Below, in pieces: positions 1 through 7,700 of a DNA stretch of 26,047 bases (within the stretch, counting starts at the first letter, position 1; each line of letters starts with the position of its first letter). The notes below the pieces were generated by a model. It saw only the letters and a list, made by a program, of their open reading frames with translations, had not been told where the DNA came from and did no database searches. The stretch lies in contig DQGD01000016.1 of assembly GCA_003533505.1 (NCBI GenBank), positions 1 through 26,047 of the forward strand, read 5' to 3'. Source of the stretch: Clostridiales bacterium (GTDB taxonomy: Bacteria > Bacillota > Clostridia > Christensenellales > Pumilibacteraceae). Made by a program: the position numbers and the translations under genes.

Positions 1-71
1 ATGCAGTTGTCAATGTGCGTATCACGGTCTTACCGACCGCCTGTCGTTCCCTTTCGGTCGACAGCCTATAC

Positions 72-100
72 ATAATATCATAAGCGAAAATATTTGTCAA
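72..100 (-). promoter_or_regulatory. Consensus sigma-A promoter firing out of the left edge
   Basis: On the minus strand there is a perfect -35 TTGACA (95-100), a 17-base spacer and a -10 TATTAT (72-77) preceded by TGA, an extended -10. The start of transcription would be near 65. The transcript leaves the window at position 1, so the gene it serves is not visible. The downstream leader holds a 6-bp hairpin (41-46 with 59-64), a 5-bp hairpin (25-29 with 35-39) and, at 1-23, a stretch reading CACATTGACAACTGCAT, which resembles the boxA-like segments of Bacillota rRNA leaders and spacers. The promoter is seen directly; the rRNA link is inference. Confidence 0.8.
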
Positions 101-183
101 CGATTTTTACAAAGATTTTTAAACTTTTTTCGACAAATATTTCAGCGGCGATATTTCGCGAGATTTTATTTGACTTACGGCGA

Positions 184-1143
184 TTATTGCATGCAATCGG
201 CGACGAACGCGAGCACGCGTTTTTCGTACTCGGGCTTGCGGCTGAAATAGCACTCGGCATGTCCTGCCCCGCTCACCTCGAAGATACTATGTTCGGAGGC
301 GCAGGCACGGCAGTTCTGCTCGGTCATTGCGACGGGAACGAATTTGTCGGCGTCGCCGTGGACGAACATTACGGGAATATCGGTTTTGGCGAGTATCTCG
401 CGAGCGTCGGTCGTCTTTATGTCGTAGCCTGCGAATTTTTTTGCGCGGCGGCGGATTGCAGGCACTATAATCCATGGCGGCACATGCGCGACTGTCCTGT
501 ACAGATAGCAAAACTCCTCGTAAATCGACGTGAAGCCGCAGTCGGCGATTATGCCGGCGATTTCGTCGCGGCGGACGTACTGCGCGGTCATCATTGCCGT
601 CGCCGCGCCCATCGATATGCCGTAAATGAACGTCGATTTCACGGGGTGCGCGGTTTTGAGCGCGTTTATCCACACAGTAACGTCGAGGCTGTCGAGCACG
701 CCGTAGCCTATTATGTTGCCCCCGCTTTCGCCGTGGGCGCGGTTGTCGACGAGCAGGACGTTGAAGCCGTTTTGCAAAAAGAACGGCGCGATTGCCGACA
801 TGTCGCGAAGTCCCGTTCCGCAATAGCCGTGGACGCAAATAACCGTTTTATCGGCGTTTTCGGCGCGATAAAACCTACCGACGAGCTTCAACCCGTCAAC
901 CGATTTGACTTCCATTCTCTCGCACGGCACGGCGGAAAAGCGTTCGACGGCTGCGTGCATGAACGCGCGGTATCCGCCGTCTGCGGTCATTATCTTTTTC
1001 CTGTCGCGCCGCGAGGTCGTTTCGCTGAAGCGGTGGCGCGTGAAGTATTTTTTAGTCAGTCTTGCCACAAGCGCGGCGTAAAGCGCAACGCCGATTACCG
1101 CGGCTGCGGCGAGGACTATTATAAGAATTAGCCACCACTGCAC
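184..1143 (-). CDS. Alpha/beta hydrolase with N-terminal membrane anchor
   Basis: A 319-residue serine hydrolase of the alpha/beta fold; the substrate is unknown. Residues 4-26 form one hydrophobic membrane segment followed by basic residues, so the catalytic domain could lie on either face of the membrane. Visible motifs are the oxyanion-type HGYCGTG (105-111), the nucleophile elbow GISMGA with Ser177, HGDADKFVP with Asp266 as the likely acid, and GAGHAE with His295. The layout resembles the BEM46/peptidase S9-like hydrolases common in Clostridia. The start is GTG at 1141-1143, chosen because AAAGGAG lies seven bases upstream. It follows the pyrG-homologue terminator; I see no clear promoter of its own, so read-through is possible. 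Confidence 0.9.
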   Translation of the reverse strand: MQWWLILIIVLAAAAVIGVALYAALVARLTKKYFTRHRFSETTSRRDRKKIMTADGGYRAFMHAAVERFSAVPCERMEVKSVDGLKLVGRFYRAENADKTVICVHGYCGTGLRDMSAIAPFFLQNGFNVLLVDNRAHGESGGNIIGYGVLDSLDVTVWINALKTAHPVKSTFIYGISMGAATAMMTAQYVRRDEIAGIIADCGFTSIYEEFCYLYRTVAHVPPWIIVPAIRRRAKKFAGYDIKTTDAREILAKTDIPVMFVHGDADKFVPVAMTEQNCRACASEHSIFEVSGAGHAECYFSRKPEYEKRVLAFVADCMQ

Positions 1144-1173
1144 GATGTGCTCCTTTCGGGTCTTTCCCGTGGG

Positions 1174-1208
1174 TTAAAATAAGCGGCGACCGAGATTCAA
1201 TCGCCGCT
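1174..1208 (-). terminator. Intrinsic terminator after the pyrG homologue
   Basis: On the minus strand AGCGGCGA pairs perfectly with TCGCCGCT (1182-1189 with 1201-1208), with an 11-base loop, followed by a short T-rich tail (TTATTTTA). It begins seven bases after the CTP synthase stop codon. The tail is broken by an A, so termination may be partial and may allow expression of the hydrolase downstream. Confidence 0.75.
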
Positions 1209-1214
1209 TTGGGG

Positions 1215-2783
1215 TTACTTTTTGCAGGCTCCGACGAACGCGCTAAAAAGCGGATGCGGACGCGTGGGGCGCGACAGGTATTCGGGGTGATAAATCACGC
1301 CGACGCTGAATTTCTTGCCGTCGATTTCGTAGGCTTCGGGCAGTTTGCCGTCCTTGGATTCGCCCGTAAAGTTGAGCCCGAATTTTTTGAAGTCGGCTTT
1401 GAGCGCCTTGTTGAACTCGTACTTGTGGCGGTGGCGCTCGGAAATTTCAGTTTTGCCGTAGATTGCGGCGAGGCGCGAGCCGGATTCGAGCCGCGTGATG
1501 AACGCGCCCTTGCGGAACGAATTTCCGTCGTTTCTTCTGACGGCGACGGGGTACGGGGTTTTCTTTTCAAACTCCGCGCTGTCGGCGTCCTTGCCCATTA
1601 CGTCGCGAGCGTACTCGACAAGCCCGGCTTGGGCGCCCAGACCTATCATGAGCACCGGCACGTCATGCTCGCGTGCGTAACGCGCGGCGATTACTTTGCC
1701 CTCGAAGCCGCTGTGTCCGAAGCCGCCGGGAATGATTATGCCGTCGACGAGGTCGAGCGCGGATGTTTCGCCGGGTTTGAGCGAGCCGCTCTGGATATAA
1801 ACGGGCTCGACCCACACGCCGTTTTCGATTGCGCTGTGGACGAGCGCCATGGCAATCGACAAGTATGCGTCGGGCTTTTCGACGTACTTACCGACGATAG
1901 CGACGCGGATTTTCTTCTCGGAGACGCAAAGCTCGGTAAATCTTTCGCTGATTTTGCGCCACTCGGCGAGGTCGGGTTCGGGCAGCGTGAGGTTGAGTTT
2001 TCTGCAAACTACTCTGCTGAGCCCCTGTTCTTCGAGTAGAAGCGGAACGGCAAAGAGGTTGTCGGTGGTTATGTTTTCGATAATGCAGTCCTTGTCGACG
2101 TTGCAGAACAGCGCGAGCTTGTCCTTGCTGCTCTGCGCGAGCGGAAAATCAGAGCGGCAGACGATTACGTCGGGCTGGATGCCGATGTTTTGCAGTTCTT
2201 TGACCGAGTGCTGAGTGGGCTTGGTCTTTTGCTCGCCGCTGACACCGATATACGGGACGAGCGTGACGTGAATATAGACGGCGTTGTTCTTGCCGAAAAC
2301 GTTTCTGCACTGACGGACGGCTTCGAGGAACGGCGTGCACTCGATGTCGCCCACCGTACCGCCCACGTCGACGATTACCACGTCGCTCTTGCCGTCGAAC
2401 GCGAGAATACGCTCCTTGATGTCGGCGGTGACGTGCGGCACGATTTGCACCGTCGAGCCGTCGTACTCGCCTCTTCTTTCCTTGGCGATGACGTCGGAGA
2501 ACACCTGACCGGTGGTGACGTCGTTTTCCTCGCCCAGGTTTTCGTCTAATATGCGCTCGTAGTGACCGAGCACGAGGTCGCCCTCGGTGCCGTCGTCGGT
2601 GACAAAGATTTCGCCGTGCTGATAGGGACTGAGATTGGACGAGTCGACGTTGAGGTACGGGTCGAATTTAAGCATGGTGACGGTGAGTCCGCGAGCTTTG
2701 AGCAGTCTGCCGAGCGAAGCCGCGGTTATGCCTTTTCCGAGCCCCGACACCACGCCGCCGGTAATGAATATGAATTTTGTCAT
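1215..2783 (-). CDS. pyrG: CTP synthase homologue lacking key catalytic residues
   Basis: A 522-residue protein with the full CTP synthase architecture: an N-terminal amidoligase domain (1 to about 265) and a C-terminal class I glutamine amidotransferase domain (about 290-522). CTP synthase makes CTP from UTP, ATP and glutamine. Conserved parts include the P-loop GGVVSGLGKG (9-18), KFDPY (39-43), GGTVGDIE (141-148), KTKPTQHSVKEL (186-197), GGFG (353-356), the glutaminase His499-Pro-Glu501, and ERHRHKYE. Key positions differ. The nucleophile Cys of GICLGMQ is Gly381 (MIGLGAQ). The Mg2+-ligand Asp (E. coli Asp72) is Val71 (GDLVLGHYER). The E. coli Glu140 position is Asp139. The Leu of the ammonia-tunnel motif DYLG is Asp. 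The start is ATG 2781-2783, with GGAGGA seven bases upstream; the reading frame stays open further upstream but has no ribosome site. It may be ammonia-dependent or repurposed. Confidence 0.93.
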   Translation of the reverse strand: MTKFIFITGGVVSGLGKGITAASLGRLLKARGLTVTMLKFDPYLNVDSSNLSPYQHGEIFVTDDGTEGDLVLGHYERILDENLGEENDVTTGQVFSDVIAKERRGEYDGSTVQIVPHVTADIKERILAFDGKSDVVIVDVGGTVGDIECTPFLEAVRQCRNVFGKNNAVYIHVTLVPYIGVSGEQKTKPTQHSVKELQNIGIQPDVIVCRSDFPLAQSSKDKLALFCNVDKDCIIENITTDNLFAVPLLLEEQGLSRVVCRKLNLTLPEPDLAEWRKISERFTELCVSEKKIRVAIVGKYVEKPDAYLSIAMALVHSAIENGVWVEPVYIQSGSLKPGETSALDLVDGIIIPGGFGHSGFEGKVIAARYAREHDVPVLMIGLGAQAGLVEYARDVMGKDADSAEFEKKTPYPVAVRRNDGNSFRKGAFITRLESGSRLAAIYGKTEISERHRHKYEFNKALKADFKKFGLNFTGESKDGKLPEAYEIDGKKFSVGVIYHPEYLSRPTRPHPLFSAFVGACKK

Positions 2784-2971
2784 AATAATGTCCTCCGTTT
2801 TTCTTATGCTTCCGTTCTTCTTCGCGCTCAAAAAAAGAGAAACGAAGCCGCGACTAAACCTCGCGAAGCTCCGTTGCTCGTTTCTTAAAGTGCGATATTT
2901 CGGGCGCGAGGTCGCCTTTGACCGTGTTCGCCGAGGTTGAAGCTCCGCCGTTGCGGCAAACGCTTTCAACC
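2784..2971 (-). promoter_or_regulatory. Attenuator-like mRNA leader of the pyrG homologue
   Basis: A 5' leader of about 187 bases with alternative folds on the minus strand. Hairpin 1 (2935-2971) lies at the very 5' end, with outer arms GGTTGAA/TTCAACC and an inner GCCG-CAA-CGGC. Hairpin 2 (2839-2884) has outer arms GAAACGA/TCGTTTC, an AGC/GCT segment and an inner CGCGA/TCGCG, and is followed by TCTTTTTTT (2830-2838), an intrinsic terminator ahead of the start codon. A third segment, GACCTCGCG (2905-2913), is complementary over nine pairs, one of them G-U, to CGCGAGGTT (2857-2865), which contains the inner left arm of the terminator. The two pairings exclude each other. The pairings are seen directly; control by attenuation is inferred. 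Confidence 0.7.
2839..2884 (-). terminator. Leader terminator upstream of the pyrG homologue
   Basis: A hairpin with a seven-base internal bulge and a run of seven T on the minus strand (2830-2836). It lies about 55 bases upstream of the CTP synthase start codon and downstream of the gene's promoter. This placement indicates conditional rather than end-of-gene termination. Confidence 0.7.
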
Positions 2972-2976
2972 GTTAT

Positions 2977-3005
2977 ATTGTAGCACAAATTTTTTAAATT
3001 GAAAA
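2977..3005 (-). promoter_or_regulatory. Promoter of the pyrG homologue
   Basis: Minus-strand -35 TTTTCA (3000-3005), a 17-base spacer and a -10 TACAAT (2977-2982) with an upstream TGC (extended -10). Transcription should begin at the G residues at 2970-2971. The -35 element lies within the last codons of the upstream RnlA-like gene, so the two genes are separately promoted. Confidence 0.75.
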
Positions 3006-4379
3006 GCCAATTTCGCTAAGTTTTTTACAATTATAATCGACTTTTCTCAGCATCTGCGTGAAAATCGCGGAGGCTTGCTCCTTTTTGTCGATTATCCGCA
3101 CCTCACCGTCCGCCGTGACGTCGGAATGAGCGTAGTAATTGCGCGTGGCAAAGTACTCGCGATACAAATCCGCCATGACCTCGGCGTACACAACGCTGTT
3201 GATTTTGCGGCGGTAGGAGGCTTTGAGAACGTACTCGCCCTCCTCCTTTTCGTAAGCCTGTCCTATCATTTTGACGACGACGCCCTGAGCGCGTTCGAGG
3301 TCGAAGATAAGGCGTTCGAGTCCGCGAAACGGCGGCAAAAGCAGCATCGAATAGTCATAGTGCTTTTCGGACGAGTTGATTAGCTCGATTACGCCGATTG
3401 TGAAGTCGATTTTGGATTGTTTAGACAAGTACGGGAAGGCGTTGGGTATCATTTTTTTGAGCTGGCGTTCGACTTCGCTCGCCTTTTTGTCCTCGCGGTT
3501 TTGCTCGATGTGCGCGTCGACGGCGGCGCGGTAATCGGTCTGCTCGGACAACAGTAGCTGGAGCTCGGTGAAAAGCGCGCCGTGCTTGCCCTGAAGCTGT
3601 AGCACCTGCTTTTTCGGCATAAAACGCAGTTTGAGTTTTTGTCCGCCGCCCGATACGGCTATCGTGCGGAGCTCGGTCGCCTTACCCTTGTCCGTTATCT
3701 CTTCTAACGACAGTTTATATTTCTTTTTGTCTTTTTTTAGTCGCCCGGTAACCTCGTCAAAGCGTTCGGTCGTGTACTTTTTGAGCGAAATATTGCCGTT
3801 TTCGTCGTCGGACTGGAGCGGCGGCACGGGCTTTACTACGGGTGCGACAAAGCCGAGCTGCGGCTCTTTTTTCGCAGGCTCGTTCTTTTTCGCAGCTGCG
3901 TTCTCCTGTTCGGGCTTACTTTGCGCAGAATTCTTTTTCGGCTGCGGTTTGTCCGATTTGGTTTCGGGTTTTTTATCGGCTTTTTTCTTTACGTTATTCG
4001 CAGACTGCTGTTTGTCGGGCTTTGATACCGGCTTTTCCGCAGGTTGTTTCTGCGTTTCCTTTTTTGCGACTTTGGGTTTATCCGTACTCTTGGGAGCTGC
4101 GGATTTGTCGTCGCGGACGGAGCGGTTAAAAGTTTCGATAAGCCTCGGCATCACGTCGTCGAACGCGGTGAGCGAAAGCATGCGTGCTTTTACATCGTAC
4201 ACTACGCTGACGCGCTTGCCGTTCGACGCGAAGCCGTACCTGTCGAAATGACTCTTGTCTGACGGGGAAACGTGCGAAACCTTTTCGCAGAGCTTGTCGC
4301 TTTCGACACGCTTTACGAATGTGTTAAAGGCTTCCGGCGAAACGTTTTTGAAATCTTGTCTTTCGGGTATTACTCCCAT
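2994..4379 (-). CDS. RnlA-like HEPN ribonuclease (toxin family), solitary
   Basis: A 461-residue protein that I match to the RnlA/LsoA (RNase LS) toxin family. Residues 1-90 are a small alpha/beta domain. Residues 92-190 are a disordered Lys/Pro/Gln/Ala-rich linker. Residues about 195-290 form a second similar domain with the segment LRFMPKKQVLQLQGK, typical of the TBP-like domain of this family. Residues about 300-461 are helical, with RGLERLIFDLE and RNYYAHSD. R413-x4-H418 is the HEPN ribonuclease signature, and E355 sits about 58 residues before it, like Glu258/Arg318/His323 of E. coli RnlA. E. coli RnlA has 357 residues; the excess is mostly the linker. No RnlB-type antitoxin lies on either side. 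The start has GAGAGG just upstream. Family assignment is from motif recall, not a search. Confidence 0.75.
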   Translation of the reverse strand: MGVIPERQDFKNVSPEAFNTFVKRVESDKLCEKVSHVSPSDKSHFDRYGFASNGKRVSVVYDVKARMLSLTAFDDVMPRLIETFNRSVRDDKSAAPKSTDKPKVAKKETQKQPAEKPVSKPDKQQSANNVKKKADKKPETKSDKPQPKKNSAQSKPEQENAAAKKNEPAKKEPQLGFVAPVVKPVPPLQSDDENGNISLKKYTTERFDEVTGRLKKDKKKYKLSLEEITDKGKATELRTIAVSGGGQKLKLRFMPKKQVLQLQGKHGALFTELQLLLSEQTDYRAAVDAHIEQNREDKKASEVERQLKKMIPNAFPYLSKQSKIDFTIGVIELINSSEKHYDYSMLLLPPFRGLERLIFDLERAQGVVVKMIGQAYEKEEGEYVLKASYRRKINSVVYAEVMADLYREYFATRNYYAHSDVTADGEVRIIDKKEQASAIFTQMLRKVDYNCKKLSEIGFSI

Positions 4380-4432
4380 AGTACCTCTCGGATATTAAGA
4401 ATTTTTGATTAGCTGCAATATGTTATAATATG

Positions 4433-4461
4433 TTTATAAATTATAAAGATAATAAATACAA
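4433..4461 (-). promoter_or_regulatory. Possible promoter of the RnlA-like gene
   Basis: Minus-strand TTGTAT (4456-4461), a 17-base spacer and TATAAA (4433-4438) in a very A+T-rich stretch about 55 bases upstream of the start codon. The match is moderate, and other AT-rich hexamers nearby (such as TATTATAA) could serve instead. Confidence 0.4.
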
Positions 4462-4514
4462 TAAGGTTATTTGTATTTGAACACAGGTGTACTTACCTAT
4501 CCTCTCATCAGTCA

Positions 4515-4546
4515 CTTCGTGACAGCTCACGGGTCGCGATTATAAA
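4515..4546 (+). repeat. 32-bp direct repeat, copy 1
   Basis: Begins CTTCGTGACAGCTCACGGG and ends GATTATAAA. It is identical over 32 bases to 4667-4698. In this copy it forms part of two palindromes (GTCACTTCGTGAC and GCGATTATAAATCGC). Confidence 0.95.
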
Positions 4547-4666
4547 TCGCTCGCCGCTTTGGCTACGAACAGTCCACCGGACTGTTCGCTTTACGCGTCG
4601 CGCCCCCGAGGGGGAAACCAAGTGTAAGGTATTGCCGACACGGAGCAGAAGTCGAATGCAATTAAG

Positions 4667-4698
4667 CTTCGTGACAGCTCACGGGTCGCGATTATAAA
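4667..4698 (+). repeat. 32-bp direct repeat, copy 2
   Basis: An exact second copy of 4515-4546, 152 bases downstream. It abuts the terminator of the surface-protein gene. Here the palindromes that copy 1 completes are broken, which suggests a partial duplication or recombination of a longer element. Confidence 0.95.
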
Positions 4699-4734
4699 AA
4701 CAAGCGGTTCTTAAAAATCATTAAGAACCGCTTG
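4694..4734 (-). terminator. Strong intrinsic terminator of the surface-protein gene
   Basis: A perfect 14-bp stem (4701-4714 with 4721-4734; arm CAAGCGGTTCTTAA), a six-base loop, and TTTTTAT on the minus strand directly after it. It lies 16 bases past the stop codon. Confidence 0.93.
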
Positions 4735-4750
4735 CGTGTTTACTGTTGTG

Positions 4751-7700
4751 TTAGTTCTTCTTCACTCTGCGGAATCTGAACAGGTACACGAGAACGCCTG
4801 CGATCAGGAGCACGCCGACGATGATGAGTATCGTGGAGAGCGTTGCGAGGGAAATACCGCTGTTGCTCGTGGAGTTTGTAACAGTGATTTCAAATTCCTG
4901 CTTGCTTTCGTTGCCGGCTTCGTCGGCAACGGTGTAGGTCACGGTGTACTTGCCGCTTGCGTCGAGGGTGAACTCGCCGCTCGTGGGAGCCGTTCTGTTG
5001 GCGTAGGTCGTACCCTTGCCGCTGATGGTCGTGCCCACTTCCTTTCCGTCGGGTCCTACCACTTTCTTGGTGTAGGTCAGGTTAGCCGCTTCGGAGCCGC
5101 CGTTGTCGGTTGCGCTCACATAGAGGTAGCTGAACTTGTAGCCCGCTTTGACGGTGGACTCGTGAGAAGCCGCGTTGCCGTCCTTGTCGGTGAGGGTGAA
5201 CGTGGGAGCCACAACGTCGCCTGCCTTAATGGTGTAGGTGAACGTGCTGCTGTCGTTGCCCGCCTTTACGGTGTAGGTCACGGTGTAAACGCCGTTCTCG
5301 GTCGTGACGAAGCTGTACTCATAGCCTGCTACGGTAGAGTCTTTAATTTCAACCTTGCCGCCCTTCGGAGCCTTGACGTCGACTACAACGTCGTCGGCGT
5401 TGGCGTTCTCGGTGTAGGCGGTAGCTTTCGGGAGGTTGACCGTGCCGTTAATCTTCGAGTAAGCCGGCATAACGCCCTGGAGCTCAAACTTGACGGTGGA
5501 GCTGTCGGTGACGGTGTACTTGCCGTTCTGCGTGAGACCGTCGAGATAATTCTTAAGGTCGTCCACGGTCTTGCCTGCGGCGACGGTGGTGTAATCTTCG
5601 GCGACGCTGCCTTTCTTGACTACCCCTGCGCGGTCTTCGATTGTGTAGTTTCCGGTGGTCATAGCGGTAAATTCTTCGCCCATAAGCGCGAACCTGCCGC
5701 CACTTACTTTATGAATAAGAACGAACTTGTAATCGGTATCCTTCTCTCCGGCAAGATAGCTCTTGGCATTGCCCATCTTAATCTCGGAGTTTGCGAGAAG
5801 AACTTTCTTGTAGACGTTGCCGCTGGTGGCGTTTATCGGAGAAGCAACGCCCGTATCGGTATCGGTATCAACGTGAGCAACAGTAACGGGAACAACGTAA
5901 ATTTTGCTCTTGCCGTTGATGTCGAACACTCTGAGTTCAACCTGATAGTTACCGCTCTTGTTCATGGTGTAGAGCGTTACGTTGCGAATAACTTTTTGAT
6001 TTTCCGCCGCGTAAACTTCGGCAGAAACGGTCATATAGTCGCCGTTCTCATCTTTGACGCCGAGTTCCACGCCAACGAGCTTAGCGTCGGCTACGCCTGC
6101 GATAACGATGTTGCCGAGCGCAACCTCTTTGGCGGTATCGTCGTAGGTGCCGTTTGCAAATCCGGACAAGTTTACTTCGCCGAACATGGCGCTCGTGCCG
6201 GGGGTCTTTACGTCGATTGTATGCTTATAGCTGCCTTCGTTGCCTGCGTCGGAAACGGCGGTTGCGGTGACGACAATCTTGTCGGTGATAGCGAGCTCTG
6301 CATTGTCGTAGACGAGCTTGTAGCCGTCGGCGCCCTTCTTAATCTTGGCAACCTCGCCGCCCTTGACGTCGGCGTTGAGTTTAGCGACGCCCTCGGTGCC
6401 CTCCTCGCCGTTTGCCACGGTGTAGGTCAAGGTAAGCTTGCTGTCGGTGGTGCTGGAATAAGTGGGAGCAGGCAGGGTAATCTCTACCTCGTCGTCTTTA
6501 CTTGCGATAACGTACTTTTCGGCGTTCTTGAAATCGACGGTGACGTCGGAAGTATCCTCAAAGGTTTCGGCGACGTTAATCGTGTAGGTTTTGGTCGCCC
6601 TGTTGCCTGCGGCGTCGCGAGCCGTGTAGGTGACTACATAGTCGCCGTAGTACTGGTAATTTTCGCCGTTAGCCGCTTTGACGGCATCGACGTATTTGCC
6701 GAAATCAAACTTGAAATTGTCGGTCTTGGAGAACTTGTATTCAACGTTGGTGGCGACGTTGGTGTACTTGGTACCGCTCTCGCCGCTCGCCTTATTGATG
6801 TTGGAGAAGTTGACAACAGTCTTGCCGGCAGGGTCTTTGATTGCGAAAGTAACCGTGAGGTCGTCCGCCTTATCCTTGTTGTCGGTAAGCTCGGGGAACT
6901 CGAATCCGACCGCAGCGTCCTGAAGCGCAACCTTCTTGTCGGTTGCGGTTTCGCTGTACTTGTAAACCGTTTTGCCCCACTTAGCCGGGATTTTGGTTTC
7001 GTCGAGAGTAATCTCGGGAGCCTTTTTATCCGAGCAGGTGATGGTGTAGGTCCACTCGGCGGACTTGTTGCCGCTGTCGTCGATTGCCTGATAGGTGACC
7101 TTGTAGTCGCCCTCGCGGACGGGATAGAAGGTCATGTTTTTATCGTTGTCGAAAACCTCGTCCTCTTCAAGCTCGGCGGTCGCGGTTTCGTCCTTGACGG
7201 TCGTTTTCTTTACGTTGACAAGGTTGCCCGAAGCGTCCTTACCTTTGACGGTAACGACGACCTCTACTCTCTCGTCGAAGGAGTCGGTAGCGGTAGCCAC
7301 GGGAAGCGTGACCGCCTTGTTCACGTTTGCGGACGAAGGAACGCCGCTGACGCTGAGCGAAGGAGCCTTGTTATCGGAGAAGTTGTCCTGAACCTTGACT
7401 TCATAGGTCTTGGAGAGGTGCTTGGTGCCGCTGCCGACCTTTGCGCTATAGGTCACAAAAGTGCTGCCTGCGGTGTTGAATTTATGGTCGGAGTTCGCGG
7501 CGACTGTTTCGCTGCCGTTCGCGCTGCCGTCGAATGCGGAAATCGTGACGGCGGCGTCAACCTTGACAACCTTGCCGTCCTCGTCGTAGTAGCCGACGTA
7601 AGCGCCGGGGAGCTTCTTGCTGTCGCCTGTCTTGACGACGGAGGGAACTCCAGCCTCGTTCTCGACGAAAAGCTCAAGCTCGTGGTCGAGTTCGCAAAGC

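Larger units (their letters stand above)
4380..4693. other. Non-coding stretch with AT-rich DNA and a palindrome cluster
   Basis: No open frame here has a start and ribosome site. Positions 4380-4480 are very A+T-rich and hold the likely promoter of the RnlA-like gene. Positions 4500-4698 are G+C-richer and unlike their surroundings. They contain perfect inverted repeats GTCAC-TTC-GTGAC (4511-4523), GCGATT-ATA-AATCGC (4536-4550), CGAACAGTCC-ACC-GGACTGTTCG (4566-4588) and CCCCC-GA-GGGGG (4603-4614), plus a long direct repeat. The style is that of non-autonomous intergenic repeat elements found in many Clostridia genomes. Confidence 0.6.

Noticed and set aside
94..1131. Long plus-strand frame opposite the alpha/beta hydrolase
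   Set aside because: No ribosome site or recognisable motif; the minus strand has a full catalytic triad.
2784..2969. N-terminal extension of the CTP synthase homologue by 62 residues
   Set aside because: The extension is basic, low in conservation, spans the leader hairpins, and lacks a ribosome site. GGAGGA sits properly before ATG 2783.
4500..4700. CRISPR array
   Set aside because: Only two direct-repeat copies, 152 bases apart with a structured interval, and no cas genes.
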